Shown: positions 1 through 10,404 of the stretch, one piece after another | Numbering within the stretch: position 1 is the first letter of the stretch | How the letters are laid out: every line of letters starts with the position of its first letter | Origin: Neoroseomonas eburnea | GTDB lineage: Bacteria > Pseudomonadota > Alphaproteobacteria > Acetobacterales > Acetobacteraceae | Assembly: GCF_018129005.1 (NCBI RefSeq) | Contig: NZ_JAAEDL010000034.1 | Coordinates: 1 to 51,702 of the forward strand | Length of the DNA stretch: 51,702 nucleotides | Direction: 5' to 3' | Notes under the pieces: generated by a model | What the model was told of the DNA's origin: nothing | Seen by the model: the letters and a program-made list of their open reading frames with translations, nothing else | The model's database searches: none | Translations under genes and position numbers: made by a program

Positions 1-368
1 CGCCGCGGTCCTCCGCGGTCGCGTCTCCGGCTGCGGACCCCGCGCCGGTGGCGGCGCCGGCGCCGGCGGCACGCCCCGCCGGGCCGCCGGCGTCCTACCT
101 GCAGGCACTGGCAGCGGCGCTCGAGCGCCAGAAGCGCTACCCGGAAGCCGCGCGCGCCCGCCGCGCGGCCGGCACCGCGCTGCTGCGCTTCAGGGTGATG
201 CGGAACGGGCACGTCGCCCGCTGGCAGATCGAGCGCAGCACCGGCGACGCCGACCTCGACCGCGCCGTGGCCGACATGATCAGCCGGGTCAGCCTGCCGG
301 CCATGCCGGCGGAGATGTCGGGCGAGAGCCTGGAAGTCGCGGTTCCCGTGCGGTTCCAGATCCGCTGA
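1..368 (+). CDS. TonB family protein, C-terminal part (5' end outside window)
   Basis: The reading frame is open from the left edge to a TGA at 366-368, so only the C-terminus is present. It begins in an Ala/Pro-rich linker typical of the periplasm-spanning part of TonB proteins. The rest fits a TonB C-terminal domain: YPEAARARRAAG, then a strand-rich stretch with GTALLRFRVMRNG, a STGDADLDRAV segment, and the ending VAVPVRFQIR. Family knowledge: this domain contacts the TonB box of outer-membrane transporters and transmits energy from ExbB/ExbD. GTG at 48 is an in-frame internal start candidate, but nothing argues that translation begins there. The partner receptor or ExbBD genes would lie to the left and cannot be seen. 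Confidence 0.8.
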   Translation, partial: PRSSAVASPAADPAPVAAPAPAARPAGPPASYLQALAAALERQKRYPEAARARRAAGTALLRFRVMRNGHVARWQIERSTGDADLDRAVADMISRVSLPAMPAEMSGESLEVAVPVRFQIR

Positions 369-553
369 CCACCAAGCGTCGCGGTCGCTGCCGCGACGTC
401 GTTCGATCCCACGGGGCCTGGGTGCCGCGTCTCCCGGCCAGTTGCCCAGGGCGCGTGGGATGAGCGCGGCTGACTTTCGGGGAGCGGATGACGCCCGTGC
501 GGCCGCATTGATCGCCGTGGAAGCGGGCGGGGTCGTCATCGCAGGCGGGCTGT
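369..553. other. Intergenic region between tonB-like gene and tetR
   Basis: No convincing reading frame or RNA gene was found here. The tetR promoter and operator region starts at its right end. Confidence 0.4.
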
Positions 554-567
554 ACCGTCTGGACGGT
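554..567. promoter_or_regulatory. TetR operator, distal palindrome
   Basis: ACCGTCTGGACGGT is a 14-bp palindrome with one mismatch. Its start is exactly 21 bp, two helical turns, upstream of the start of a perfect copy at 575-588. Two phased palindromes directly before a tetR gene are the expected arrangement for autorepression by two dimers. The binding protein is inferred to be the adjacent TetR. Confidence 0.75.
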
Positions 568-574
568 TGAATTC

Positions 575-588
575 ACCGTCCGGACGGT
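575..588. promoter_or_regulatory. TetR operator, proximal perfect palindrome
   Basis: ACCGTCCGGACGGT is a perfect 14-bp palindrome ending 4 bp before the ATG at 593. TTGAAT (567-572) and TATAGA (588-593) could be a weak -35/-10 pair, but their 15-bp spacing is short. If they are used, the palindrome fills the spacer, and transcription would begin near the alternative ATG at 605. Confidence 0.75.
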
Positions 589-592
589 ATAG

Positions 593-1183
593 ATGCGGCG
601 CGTCATGGACGCATCCGCAACGACCTCCCAGCCCGATGCCCGTACCCGCATCCTCGATGCCGTCGAACGCATCGTGCAGGCACGCGGCGTCACGGGCCTC
701 ACCCTCGAAGCCGCGGCGCGCGAGGCCGGCGTCTCCAAGGGCGGGCTGCTCTATCATTTCGGCTCCAAGGAAGCGCTGCTCACCGGGCTGATGGAGCGCC
801 TCGCCGCCTTCATGGGCAGCGAGTTCGACAATGGCGTGAGGCTGCAGCCCGAAGGCCCCGGCCGCGTCGCCCGTGCCATGATCGCCTGGGCTTTCGGGGA
901 GGGCGACTGCGTCCCGGGCGAGGAGCGCCACGACCGCGCCGCCGCCGTCTTCCTCGCCGCCTTCCACCACGATCCCGCGCTGCTCGATCCGATGCGCGCG
1001 GTGATGGCGCGAATCAAGGCCGAATTGCTGTCCGACGGCATCCCGCCCGGGCCGGCGCTCGCCATCCTGACCGCGACGGATGGGCTGTTCAATGCCCATG
1101 TCTTCGGCCTCTACCGTGCCTCGGAGGCGGAACTCTCCGCGCTGCGCGCGACGCTCGAGCAGTTGCTGGAGGCGCGCACATGA
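593..1183 (+). CDS. TetR/AcrR family transcriptional regulator
   Basis: A 196-residue protein of typical TetR length. The N-terminal helix-turn-helix is clear: TRILDAVERIVQARGV, then LTLEAAAREAGVSKGGLLYH and FGSKEALL (about residues 18-63). The C-terminal ligand and dimer domain is variable and gives no hint of the inducer. Two ACCGTC-type palindromes lie immediately upstream, so autoregulation and control of the downstream exporter genes is the likely role. The gene overlaps the next one by 4 bp (ATGA), which supports cotranscription. An ATG at 605 is an alternative start; the one at 593 sits against the operator with no clear ribosome binding site. Confidence 0.9.
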   Translation: MRRVMDASATTSQPDARTRILDAVERIVQARGVTGLTLEAAAREAGVSKGGLLYHFGSKEALLTGLMERLAAFMGSEFDNGVRLQPEGPGRVARAMIAWAFGEGDCVPGEERHDRAAAVFLAAFHHDPALLDPMRAVMARIKAELLSDGIPPGPALAILTATDGLFNAHVFGLYRASEAELSALRATLEQLLEART

Positions 1184-2220
1184 CGCGCCGCGGGCGGTTG
1201 CTGCTCGGCCTCGCGGTGCTGGCCGCCGCTGGCGCGGGCTATGCCTGGGTTTCGCATGGCGAGGCGGAGCGCATGCCCGCCCCGGCGGCGGCATCGGCCG
1301 CCGGCCCGGTCGGCGTCGGCGCGCTCGGCCGCGTCGAGCCGGCCTCACGCATCCGCCGGCTGAACCAGCCGGGCGGCATGGCGGTCACGCGGCTCGACCG
1401 GCTGCTGGTCGCGGAAGGCGACCAGGTGGAGGAAGGCGCGCTGCTCGCCGAGTTCGCCGATGCCGCGCAGAAGGATGCCGCCGTCGCCCAGGCGGAGGCG
1501 GCCGTGGCCGAGGCGCGGGCCAGCCTCGACCGCATGCGCGCCGCCGGCCGGCCCTCCGAGGTCGAGGCCCAGCGCGCGCGCATCGAAGCCCTGGTCGCGC
1601 AGCAGAACTTCGCCGCGCGCGACGCCGAGCGCGCCGAGCGCCTGGTGCCGACCGGCGCCGGCGCGATCGCCGCCGCCGACCGCAACCGCGCCGCCGCGCT
1701 GCGCCTAGCCGCCGAACGCCGCCAGGCGGAGGCGGAACTCGACAGCCTGCTCTCCTCCCGCCCCGAGGACATCGCGCTGGCCGAGGCGCGTCTCGCCGCC
1801 GCGGAAGCCGCGCTCGCCAAGGCGCGCGCGGATGCCGAGCTGTCGCGCGTGCGCGCCCCCTTCGGCGGCACCATCCTGCGCATCATCGCCCGCCCGGGCG
1901 ACCAGGTGGGCGGTGATGGGCTGCTCGAGATCGGCGACCTGTCGCGCATGGACATCGTCGCGGATGTCTATGAGACGGACCTTCCACGACTGCGCATGGG
2001 CGCGCCCGCCGAGGTGGTGGTGCCCGGCGAGTCCCGCCGCTTCGCCGCGACCGTGCGCGAGATCGGCTGGACCGTGCGCCGCCAGACCCAGGCGAACACG
2101 GACCCCGTCGCCGCGGTGGACAGCCGCACGGTGGAGGTCCGCCTCGCCCTCGACGATGCCGGGTCCGAGGCGTTGCGGCGGCGGTCGAACATGCAGGTGC
2201 AGGTGGCGATCCGGCCATGA
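1180..2220 (+). CDS. HlyD/DevB-type membrane fusion protein of an ABC exporter
   Basis: A 346-residue periplasmic adaptor. It has an N-terminal membrane anchor (about residues 6-25, LLLGLAVLAAAGAGYAWV), then a first biotinyl-lipoyl half (LDRLLVAEGDQVEEGALLAEF region, about 70-95). A long Ala/Glu/Arg-rich coiled coil with the typical repeated AEA/RAA pattern follows, then the second lipoyl half (RVRAPFGGTILRI, about 225-240) and beta-barrel domains. The start overlaps the tetR stop (ATGA) and the stop overlaps the start of the permease gene, so translation is probably coupled. Family knowledge: DevB proteins link a DevC/DevA inner-membrane exporter to an outer-membrane channel. No TolC-like gene is nearby. 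Confidence 0.88.
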   Translation: MTRRGRLLLGLAVLAAAGAGYAWVSHGEAERMPAPAAASAAGPVGVGALGRVEPASRIRRLNQPGGMAVTRLDRLLVAEGDQVEEGALLAEFADAAQKDAAVAQAEAAVAEARASLDRMRAAGRPSEVEAQRARIEALVAQQNFAARDAERAERLVPTGAGAIAAADRNRAAALRLAAERRQAEAELDSLLSSRPEDIALAEARLAAAEAALAKARADAELSRVRAPFGGTILRIIARPGDQVGGDGLLEIGDLSRMDIVADVYETDLPRLRMGAPAEVVVPGESRRFAATVREIGWTVRRQTQANTDPVAAVDSRTVEVRLALDDAGSEALRRRSNMQVQVAIRP

Positions 2221-3533
2221 GTGCCACCATGGACAAGGGCGGCCGCTTCGGTCCGGCCGCGCTGCGATCCCCGGATGCGATCGGGACGCCGGGCCTCCTG
2301 CCCTGGGCGCCGGAGCGGACCGGCGAGGCGCCGCCCGCCGCGCCGGCCGTGCCGCGCGGTCCCGGCATGCTCTCCGCCCTGCTGCTGCCGGCGCGCCTCG
2401 CCTGGCGGCAGCTCCGCGCCGAGCGCGCACGGCTCTTCTCCGCCATGGCGGGGGTGATGTTCGCCGCGGTGCTGGTCTTCATGCAACTCGGCTTCCGCTC
2501 GGCGCTGTTCGACAGCGCGACGCGGCTGCTCGCGGCGATGGAGGCGGAGCTCTTCCTGTTGAATCCGCTGACCACGGTCAGCTTCCGGCCCGAACCCATC
2601 CCGCGTGTCCGCGCGCACCAGGCACTGGCCTTGCCGGAAGTCGCGCAGGCGGTGCCCGTCTACATGACCCAGGCGACCTGGCGGAACCCGGAGGACGGGT
2701 CGCGCCGCATGATCCAGATGATCGGCTTCGACGTCGAGGCCGGCGCGATGCGGTTCGAAGGGCTCGACGCGATCGCCCCCGCGCTGCGTCGTGTCGACGC
2801 GGTCGGCTTCGACACGCGATCCCGTCCCGAATTCGGCGACGTCGCGCGCCTTTTCGCCGAGCGCGGCCCCTTCGAGGTACAGGTCGGCAACCGCATGGTA
2901 GAGGTCGTCGGACTTGTCACCATTGGTCCGTCCTTCGGCGCCGACGGCAACCTGGTGATGAGCGAGGTGAACTTCCGCCGCATGGTGCGCGAGCGCCAGG
3001 CGACCAACACCGACCTCGTCGCCATCCGCCTGCAGCCGGATGCGGACGTCGCCACCGCGCAACGTCGCCTGCGGGAGATCATGCCGCCCGACGTCATGGT
3101 GCTGACGCATGCCGAACTGGTCGCGCATGAGCGCCGCTACTGGGAGACCGCGACGCCGATCGGATTCATCTTCGGCTTCGGCAGCGTGATGGGGCTGATC
3201 GTCGGGATGGTGATCGTCTATCAGATCCTGTTCTCGGACATCGCCAACCACCTGCGCGAATACGCGACGCTGAAGGCGATCGGCTACTCCAACTTCTACC
3301 TGGCGCGGGTGGTGATGGCGGCGGCGCTCATCCTCGCCGTCATCGGGTTCCTGCCGGGCGCGGCGCTGTGCGTGTGGCTCTACGACGTGGTGGCGGACGC
3401 GACCTTCCTGCCGCTGGCGATGACCTTCGAGCGCGCGGCGGTGGTGTTCGCGCTGATCTTCGGGATGTGTGCGGCGGCAGGGCTCCTCGCGATGCGCAAG
3501 CTGCGGGATGCCAGCCCGGCGGATATGTTCTGA
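2217..3533 (+). CDS. DevC-type ABC exporter permease (FtsX/MacB-like)
   Basis: A 438-residue permease. After an unusually long Pro/Gly-rich N-terminal tail of about 55 residues comes a first membrane helix (RLFSAMAGVMFAAVLVFMQLGF region). A large periplasmic loop follows, then three C-terminal helices (about 315-340, 360-385, 400-425), the FtsX arrangement. FRSALFDSATRLL and the LNPLTTVSF segment are typical of DevC. It overlaps the membrane-fusion gene by 4 bp. The N-terminal tail could mean that a later start, such as the Met near residue 51 (GPGMLSALL), is used. The ATPase partner follows only after a 280-bp repeat-filled gap. Confidence 0.87.
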   Translation: MSATMDKGGRFGPAALRSPDAIGTPGLLPWAPERTGEAPPAAPAVPRGPGMLSALLLPARLAWRQLRAERARLFSAMAGVMFAAVLVFMQLGFRSALFDSATRLLAAMEAELFLLNPLTTVSFRPEPIPRVRAHQALALPEVAQAVPVYMTQATWRNPEDGSRRMIQMIGFDVEAGAMRFEGLDAIAPALRRVDAVGFDTRSRPEFGDVARLFAERGPFEVQVGNRMVEVVGLVTIGPSFGADGNLVMSEVNFRRMVRERQATNTDLVAIRLQPDADVATAQRRLREIMPPDVMVLTHAELVAHERRYWETATPIGFIFGFGSVMGLIVGMVIVYQILFSDIANHLREYATLKAIGYSNFYLARVVMAAALILAVIGFLPGAALCVWLYDVVADATFLPLAMTFERAAVVFALIFGMCAAAGLLAMRKLRDASPADMF

Positions 3534-3551
3534 TGCGTCGGGCGCGGGCTG

Positions 3552-3803
3552 CCGGAGAGGGGCGCCGCCCCTCTCCGGACCTCACCCCGCCAAGGGCCGA
3601 AAGGCCCTTGGAACCCGGCACCTTGGAAGCTCCGCGTTGCGACGGGTGCTCCCCAGGACTCATGGTTTCCAAAGGCCTTTCGGCCTTTGGCCGGAGGGGT
3701 TCGGGGAGGGCGGAGCCCTCCCCGAGGACAGCGAGGGGTTCGGGGAGGGCGGAGCCCTCCCCGAGGACAGCGAGGGGTTCGGGGAGGGCGGAGCCCTTCC
3801 CGT
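3552..3803. repeat. Composite inverted repeat (copy R1) inside the exporter operon
   Basis: Left part: 13-bp arms CCGGAGAGGGGCG (3552-3564) and their complement (3566-3578), then a palindrome with arms CCAAGGGCC and GGCCCTTGG around a GAAA loop (3590-3611). Right part: the reverse-oriented palindrome with a TTTC loop (3669-3690), then GGGGAGGGC/GCCCTCCCC hairpins. The same architecture recurs at 4502-4606, 10405-10630, 24955-25178, 29286-29512 and 51155-51367. It separates the permease from its ATPase gene. Confidence 0.85.
3696..3801 (+). repeat. 39-bp tandem repeat, two full copies and one partial
   Basis: Units start at 3696, 3735 and 3774 with an exact 39-bp period. Each contains GGGGTTCGGGGAGGGC followed by a complementary arm. 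The third unit is cut short after 28 bp, with one mismatch. Because 39 is a multiple of three, the frame of the downstream ATPase gene stays open through the array, although the array is unlikely to be translated. Confidence 0.9.
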
Positions 3804-3813
3804 CGGCTTGGTG

Positions 3814-4497
3814 ATGGATCCCATCAAAATCAGCAAGCTGACCTTCGCCTATGGCGAGGGCGAACTCCGCCGCCCCGTGCTGCGCGACGTCGCGCTGCAG
3901 GTCCATGCCGGAGAGGTGGTGCTGCTCACCGGCCCCTCCGGCTCGGGCAAGACGACATTGCTGACGCTGATCGGCGCCCTGCGTGCGATGCAGGAAGGAT
4001 CCTGCCGCGTGCTCGGGCGCGAACTGATGGGCGCGAGCGAGCACGAGCGCGTCCGCCTGCGGCGATCCATTGGCTTCATCTTCCAGAACCACAACCTGCT
4101 CGGCTTCCTCACCGCGCGGCAGAACGTCGCCATGGCGCTCGAGGTCGAGGCCGCCCTGCCCGAACGCGACCGGCTGGCGCGCGCCGGCGCGATGCTCGCC
4201 GCCGTCGGGCTGGACGGGCACGAGGACAAGCTGCCGGCGAAGCTCTCCGGCGGGCAGCGCCAGCGCGTCGCCATCGCGCGTGCGCTGGTGGGCGAGCCCG
4301 GCCTGGTGCTGGCGGATGAACCGACGGCCGCGCTCGACAAGGTCTCCGGCGGCGAGGTCGCGCACCTGCTGCGCGACATGGCGAAGTCGCGCGGAACGCC
4401 GATCCTGATGGTGACGCACGACCCGCGCATCCTCGACATCGCGGACCGCGTGGTGGCGATGGAGGACGGGCGCATCGTGGAGGCGGCGGCGGCGTGA
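3814..4497 (+). CDS. DevA-type ABC exporter ATP-binding protein
   Basis: A 227-residue ATPase with all motifs: Walker A GPSGSGKTT, Q-loop in FIFQNHNLLG, signature LSGGQRQR, Walker B LVLADEP and H-loop MVTHD. FQNHNLLGFLTA resembles DevA and LolD/MacB-class ATPases. The ATG at 3814 (MDPIKISKL) is chosen because homologous proteins begin there. The frame stays open further upstream only because the repeat array has no stops. It should power the DevC-like permease. The repeat-rich gap before it is unusual for such a tightly linked set. Confidence 0.88.
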   Translation: MDPIKISKLTFAYGEGELRRPVLRDVALQVHAGEVVLLTGPSGSGKTTLLTLIGALRAMQEGSCRVLGRELMGASEHERVRLRRSIGFIFQNHNLLGFLTARQNVAMALEVEAALPERDRLARAGAMLAAVGLDGHEDKLPAKLSGGQRQRVAIARALVGEPGLVLADEPTAALDKVSGGEVAHLLRDMAKSRGTPILMVTHDPRILDIADRVVAMEDGRIVEAAAA

Positions 4498-4501
4498 AGC
4501 C

Positions 4502-4606
4502 GGGGAGGGGCGCCGCCCCTCCCCCCGACACCCTGGTCAGGCCACGGGTTCCGAGGGCCTTTCGGCCCTCGGCGGGTGGGGTTCGGGGAGGGCAGAGCCC
4601 TCCCCG
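4502..4606. repeat. Composite inverted repeat (copy R2, shortened)
   Basis: A GC hairpin (GGGGAGGGGCG against its complement) starts 5 bp after the ATPase stop codon. A palindrome with arms CCGAGGGCC and GGCCCTCGG around TTTC follows (4551-4572), then GGGGAGGGC/GCCCTCCCC (about 4586-4606). Only one of the two central palindromes is present. It lies between convergent genes and could act as a bidirectional terminator. Confidence 0.75.
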
Positions 4607-4616
4607 CGCACGATCC

Positions 4617-7701
<3,085 letters not shown>

Positions 7702-7709
7702 TGGGGAGG

Positions 7710-7832
7710 TCGGGGGAGGGTGAACCTCCCCCGAACCCCCTCCCTTCCTTGGCACTTGGGAACTGACTTCGGGGGTCAGTTCCCAAGGAATCAAAAAAGG
7801 AGGGGGGATCGGGGGGAGTTCACTCCCCCCGA
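7710..7832. repeat. Family-ii hairpin repeat (copy S1) between convergent genes
   Basis: Three consecutive palindromes: TCGGGGGAGG/CCTCCCCCGA (7710-7734); a perfect 12-bp stem TTGGGAACTGAC/GTCAGTTCCCAA with a 7-nt loop (7756-7786); and TCGGGGGGAGT/ACTCCCCCCGA (7809-7832). The last hairpin, read on the minus strand, is followed by a run of T residues and would serve as a terminator for the cupin operon. The same building blocks occur at 18191-18214 and 38167-38443. Confidence 0.85.
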
Positions 7833-8284
7833 CCTTTGCTTGGCGTCGGCCGCCACTCCGCCGGCGCCAGCTCGAACCCGCCGAAGTCGAAGGCGGGGCT
7901 GACGGTACACCCCACCAGCGTCCATCGCCCGAGCGACACCGCGCTCTGCCACCACCCCTTCGGCACCACCGCGAAGGGCCGCTGCTGCCGCGACAGGTCG
8001 GGCCCGAGATGCACCGCCTCCGCACCACGCCCGTCCTGCGACAGGGACAGCGCGAGCGGCCCGCCCGCATACCAATGCCAGGCTTCGGCCGCGTCCACGC
8101 GGTGCCAGTGGCTGAATTCCTCCGCCGCCAGCAGGAAGTAGATCGCCGTGCCCGCCCCGCGGGAGCCGTCCGCCGGTGCGTCGCGCCAGAGCTCGCGATA
8201 GTGCCCGCCTTCGGGATGCGGGCGCAGCTCCAGCGCCGCGATGACCTGCGCGGCCGAAACCGACGGGTCGCGCAGGTCGAGCAT
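7820..8284 (-). CDS. Cupin family protein (DUF985-like)
   Basis: A 154-residue protein from the ATG at 8284. Motifs PHPEGGHYRELWRD, GTAIYFLLAAEEFSHWHRV, EAWHWYAGGPL, VVPKGWWQSA and CTVSPAFDFGGFELA match the cupin-5 (DUF985) family, including the His and Glu residues expected to line the barrel. Function is unknown in this family. The ATG overlaps the GST stop codon (TGATG), so translation is likely coupled. The last few codons (SKGRGE and stop) lie in the terminal hairpin of the adjoining repeat, which has supplied the C-terminus. Confidence 0.85.
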   Translation of the reverse strand: MLDLRDPSVSAAQVIAALELRPHPEGGHYRELWRDAPADGSRGAGTAIYFLLAAEEFSHWHRVDAAEAWHWYAGGPLALSLSQDGRGAEAVHLGPDLSRQQRPFAVVPKGWWQSAVSLGRWTLVGCTVSPAFDFGGFELAPAEWRPTPSKGRGE

Positions 8285-8883
8285 CAGCCGACCGGGACGG
8301 TCCGGGCGAGCGGCGGCAGCTTCGACACCTCGGCGAACCAGGCGGCGAGCTGCGGCTGCGCCTCCCGCCACGGCTCGTGACCGAAGCGGAAATCGAGATA
8401 GCCGAGGGCGCAGGCGACCGAGATCGCGCCGATGTCGGACAGGCCCTTCGGCGGGTTCTTCTCGAGCACCGCGAGGGCGCGCTCGATCGCCGCCTTCTGC
8501 CGTGCGTCGAAGGCCTTGCGGCCGTCGTCCTGCGGGTGCGGCATGCTGAGCCGCCGCCCCACCGCGGCATCGAGGATGCCGTCCGCCGTCGCCTGCATGA
8601 CCTGCGCGCGCAGCCGTGCCGGCGTCCCGGTGGGCGGGAACAGCGCCGGCGCGTCGCCAAGCGTGTCGAGGTACTCGCAGATCACCGGGCTGTCGTAGAT
8701 CGCCGTGCCATCGTCGGCGACCAGCGCCGGCACCTTGGACAGCGGGTTGTCCGCCAGCAGTTCCGCCGGGGAGACATGCGGGTTGGTCGCCACCGTCTCG
8801 ATGCGGCCGTCGAGGCCGCGCGCGATGGCGCAGGCCATCACCTTGCGGACATAGGGGCTGGCGGGGGAATGGTGCAGCTTCAT
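8284..8883 (-). CDS. Glutathione S-transferase family protein
   Basis: A 199-residue protein. The thioredoxin-like N-terminal domain shows MKLHHSPASPYVRKV with the Ser-Pro active-site region, NPLSKVPALV with the cis-Pro, and YDSPVICEYLD, the glutathione-binding DSxxI motif. The helical C-terminal domain contains DIGAISVACALGYLDFRF. It sits between gloB (25 bp upstream) and the cupin gene (overlapping stop and start). An operon with glyoxalase II suggests a glutathione-dependent detoxification unit, but the substrate is not identifiable. Confidence 0.9.
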   Translation of the reverse strand: MKLHHSPASPYVRKVMACAIARGLDGRIETVATNPHVSPAELLADNPLSKVPALVADDGTAIYDSPVICEYLDTLGDAPALFPPTGTPARLRAQVMQATADGILDAAVGRRLSMPHPQDDGRKAFDARQKAAIERALAVLEKNPPKGLSDIGAISVACALGYLDFRFGHEPWREAQPQLAAWFAEVSKLPPLARTVPVG

Positions 8884-8908
8884 CCTGGATCGTGCCTCGT
8901 GTCCGATG

Positions 8909-9634
8909 TCAGCGGAAATTGTCCTTGGCGGCGCGGATGCGTGCGAGCGTGGCGACATCCTTCGCGCGCATGAAGGGGTTGGCGGCGTTCTCCTCGCCGA
9001 TCGTGGTCGGCACGGTGGGCTTCCCCTCGGCACGCTGGCGCGCGATCTCGTCGGCGCGGGCGCGCAGCGAGGCGTTCCCGGGCTCCACCGTCAGGGCGAA
9101 GCGGGCATTGCTCTCGCTGTATTCGTGGCCGCAGCAGACCAGGGTTTCCGGCGGCAGGACGGACAGCCGATGCAGGCTCTCGAACATCTCGTCCGGCGTG
9201 CCCTCGAGCAGCCGCCCGCAGCCGAGCGAAAACAGCGTGTCGCCGCACAGCAGGATGGCGCAGTCGGGAAAATGGAAGGCGATGTGCCCGCGGGTGTGCC
9301 CATCGCTGGCGAGCACCTGGACGGGCACGCCCACCACGTCGATCGCCTGGCCCGGCGCGACCGCGACATCGAGCGGCGGCAGCCGGTGCGCGTCGGCCGC
9401 CGCGCCCACCACCTTCGCACCGTAGCGCGCCACCAGCTCCGCCACCCCGCCGACATGGTCGCCGTGATGATGCGTCAGCAGGATCAGGTCGAGCTTGCCG
9501 CCGGCGGCATCGACCGCCGCGGCGATGGGGGCCGCCTCGCCGGGGTCGCACACCGCCAGGCGCCCGTCGGGGGCGCGCAGCAGCCAAGCATAGTTGTCGG
9601 AAAGACACGGCACGGGCGTGACGGTCACAGGCAT
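8909..9634 (-). CDS. gloB: Hydroxyacylglutathione hydrolase (glyoxalase II)
   Basis: A 241-residue metallo-beta-lactamase-fold enzyme. The metal motif THHHGDH is at residues 54-60. DGHTRGHIAFH, CGDTLFSLGCGRLLEG, CCGHEYSESNARFA and the C-terminal PTTIGEENAANPFMRA segment are diagnostic of GloB. It hydrolyses S-lactoylglutathione to D-lactate and glutathione in the methylglyoxal pathway. Start ATG 9634 has AGGAG about 8 nt upstream. It is first in a three-gene unit (gloB, GST, cupin) and divergent from a methyltransferase gene with only 60 bp between them. Confidence 0.93.
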   Translation of the reverse strand: MPVTVTPVPCLSDNYAWLLRAPDGRLAVCDPGEAAPIAAAVDAAGGKLDLILLTHHHGDHVGGVAELVARYGAKVVGAAADAHRLPPLDVAVAPGQAIDVVGVPVQVLASDGHTRGHIAFHFPDCAILLCGDTLFSLGCGRLLEGTPDEMFESLHRLSVLPPETLVCCGHEYSESNARFALTVEPGNASLRARADEIARQRAEGKPTVPTTIGEENAANPFMRAKDVATLARIRAAKDNFR

Positions 9635-9694
9635 GGGGCGGCAACTCCTGGCGGGGCCATCCCAACCGGCCCCTGCCTCCCCTATATCGTCCGC

Positions 9695-10399
9695 ATGAGC
9701 GGAGAGGTCCACGGGCCGGGCGAATACTACGCCTCGGCCGCCGGCGCGGCGGCGGCGCGGGTGGTCGCGCAGCGGCTGCGCGCCATGTGGCCGTCCCTGC
9801 CGGGGATGTCGGTGCTCGGGATCGGCCATACCGCGCCTTATCTCGGGTTGTGGCGGGCCGAGACGTCGCGCTGCATCGCCCTCTCGCCCGTCCAGCTCGG
9901 CCTGCCGCCCGCCATCCCCGAGGCGCCGGGCTCCAGCCTGGTGGCGGAAGACGACGCGCTGCCCTTCCCGGACCTCTGCTTCGACCGGATCCTGTTGCTG
10001 CACGGGCTGGAGATGGCGGAAAACGCCCGCCGCCTGCTGCGCGAGATCTGGCGCGTGCTGAAGGACGATGGGCGCGTGCTGGTGGTGGCGACCAACCGTC
10101 GCGGGCTCTGGGCCCATGCCGAGCACACGCCGTTCGGGCACGGGCAGCCCTATTCCCCGGGGCAGGTCACGCGGCTGCTGACGCGGCACCTGTTCCGCGT
10201 CGAACGGCGGGATTCGGCGCTGTTCACACCGCCCTACGCGCCCTTCCTGCGCGCGGCCTCCACCTGGGAACGGGCGGGGCACGCCTTGTGGCCGGCGCGG
10301 CATGCCGGGCTGGCGATCGTGGAGGCGAGGAAGGACCTGCTTGCGGCGGCGCCGGCGGGGGCGGGGGCGATGCGGCGGAGGGTGCTCGTGCCGGCGTGA
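9695..10399 (+). CDS. Class I SAM-dependent methyltransferase
   Basis: A 234-residue protein. GMSVLGIGHTAPYL corresponds to the SAM-binding motif I, though it reads GIGH rather than the usual GxGxG. DALPFPDLCFDRILLLHGLE is the motif II/III region, and LREIWRVLKDDGRVLVVATNRRGLW is a typical post-motif of Methyltransf_11 proteins. Genes of this type are commonly found divergent from gloB in alphaproteobacteria, as here. TATATC (9683-9688) lies only 7 nt before the ATG, so the transcript may be leaderless. The substrate is unknown. Confidence 0.85.
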   Translation: MSGEVHGPGEYYASAAGAAAARVVAQRLRAMWPSLPGMSVLGIGHTAPYLGLWRAETSRCIALSPVQLGLPPAIPEAPGSSLVAEDDALPFPDLCFDRILLLHGLEMAENARRLLREIWRVLKDDGRVLVVATNRRGLWAHAEHTPFGHGQPYSPGQVTRLLTRHLFRVERRDSALFTPPYAPFLRAASTWERAGHALWPARHAGLAIVEARKDLLAAAPAGAGAMRRRVLVPA

Positions 10400-10404
10400 G
10401 GCGC

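Noticed and set aside
3469..3813. N-terminal extension of the ABC ATPase through the repeat array
   Set aside because: The extension begins inside the permease gene and consists of palindromic and tandem repeats; homologs start at the Met of MDPIKI.
7756..7786. CRISPR-like or attachment-site interpretation of the palindromes
   Set aside because: No regularly spaced direct repeats with unique spacers, no cas or integrase genes; they are dispersed hairpins.
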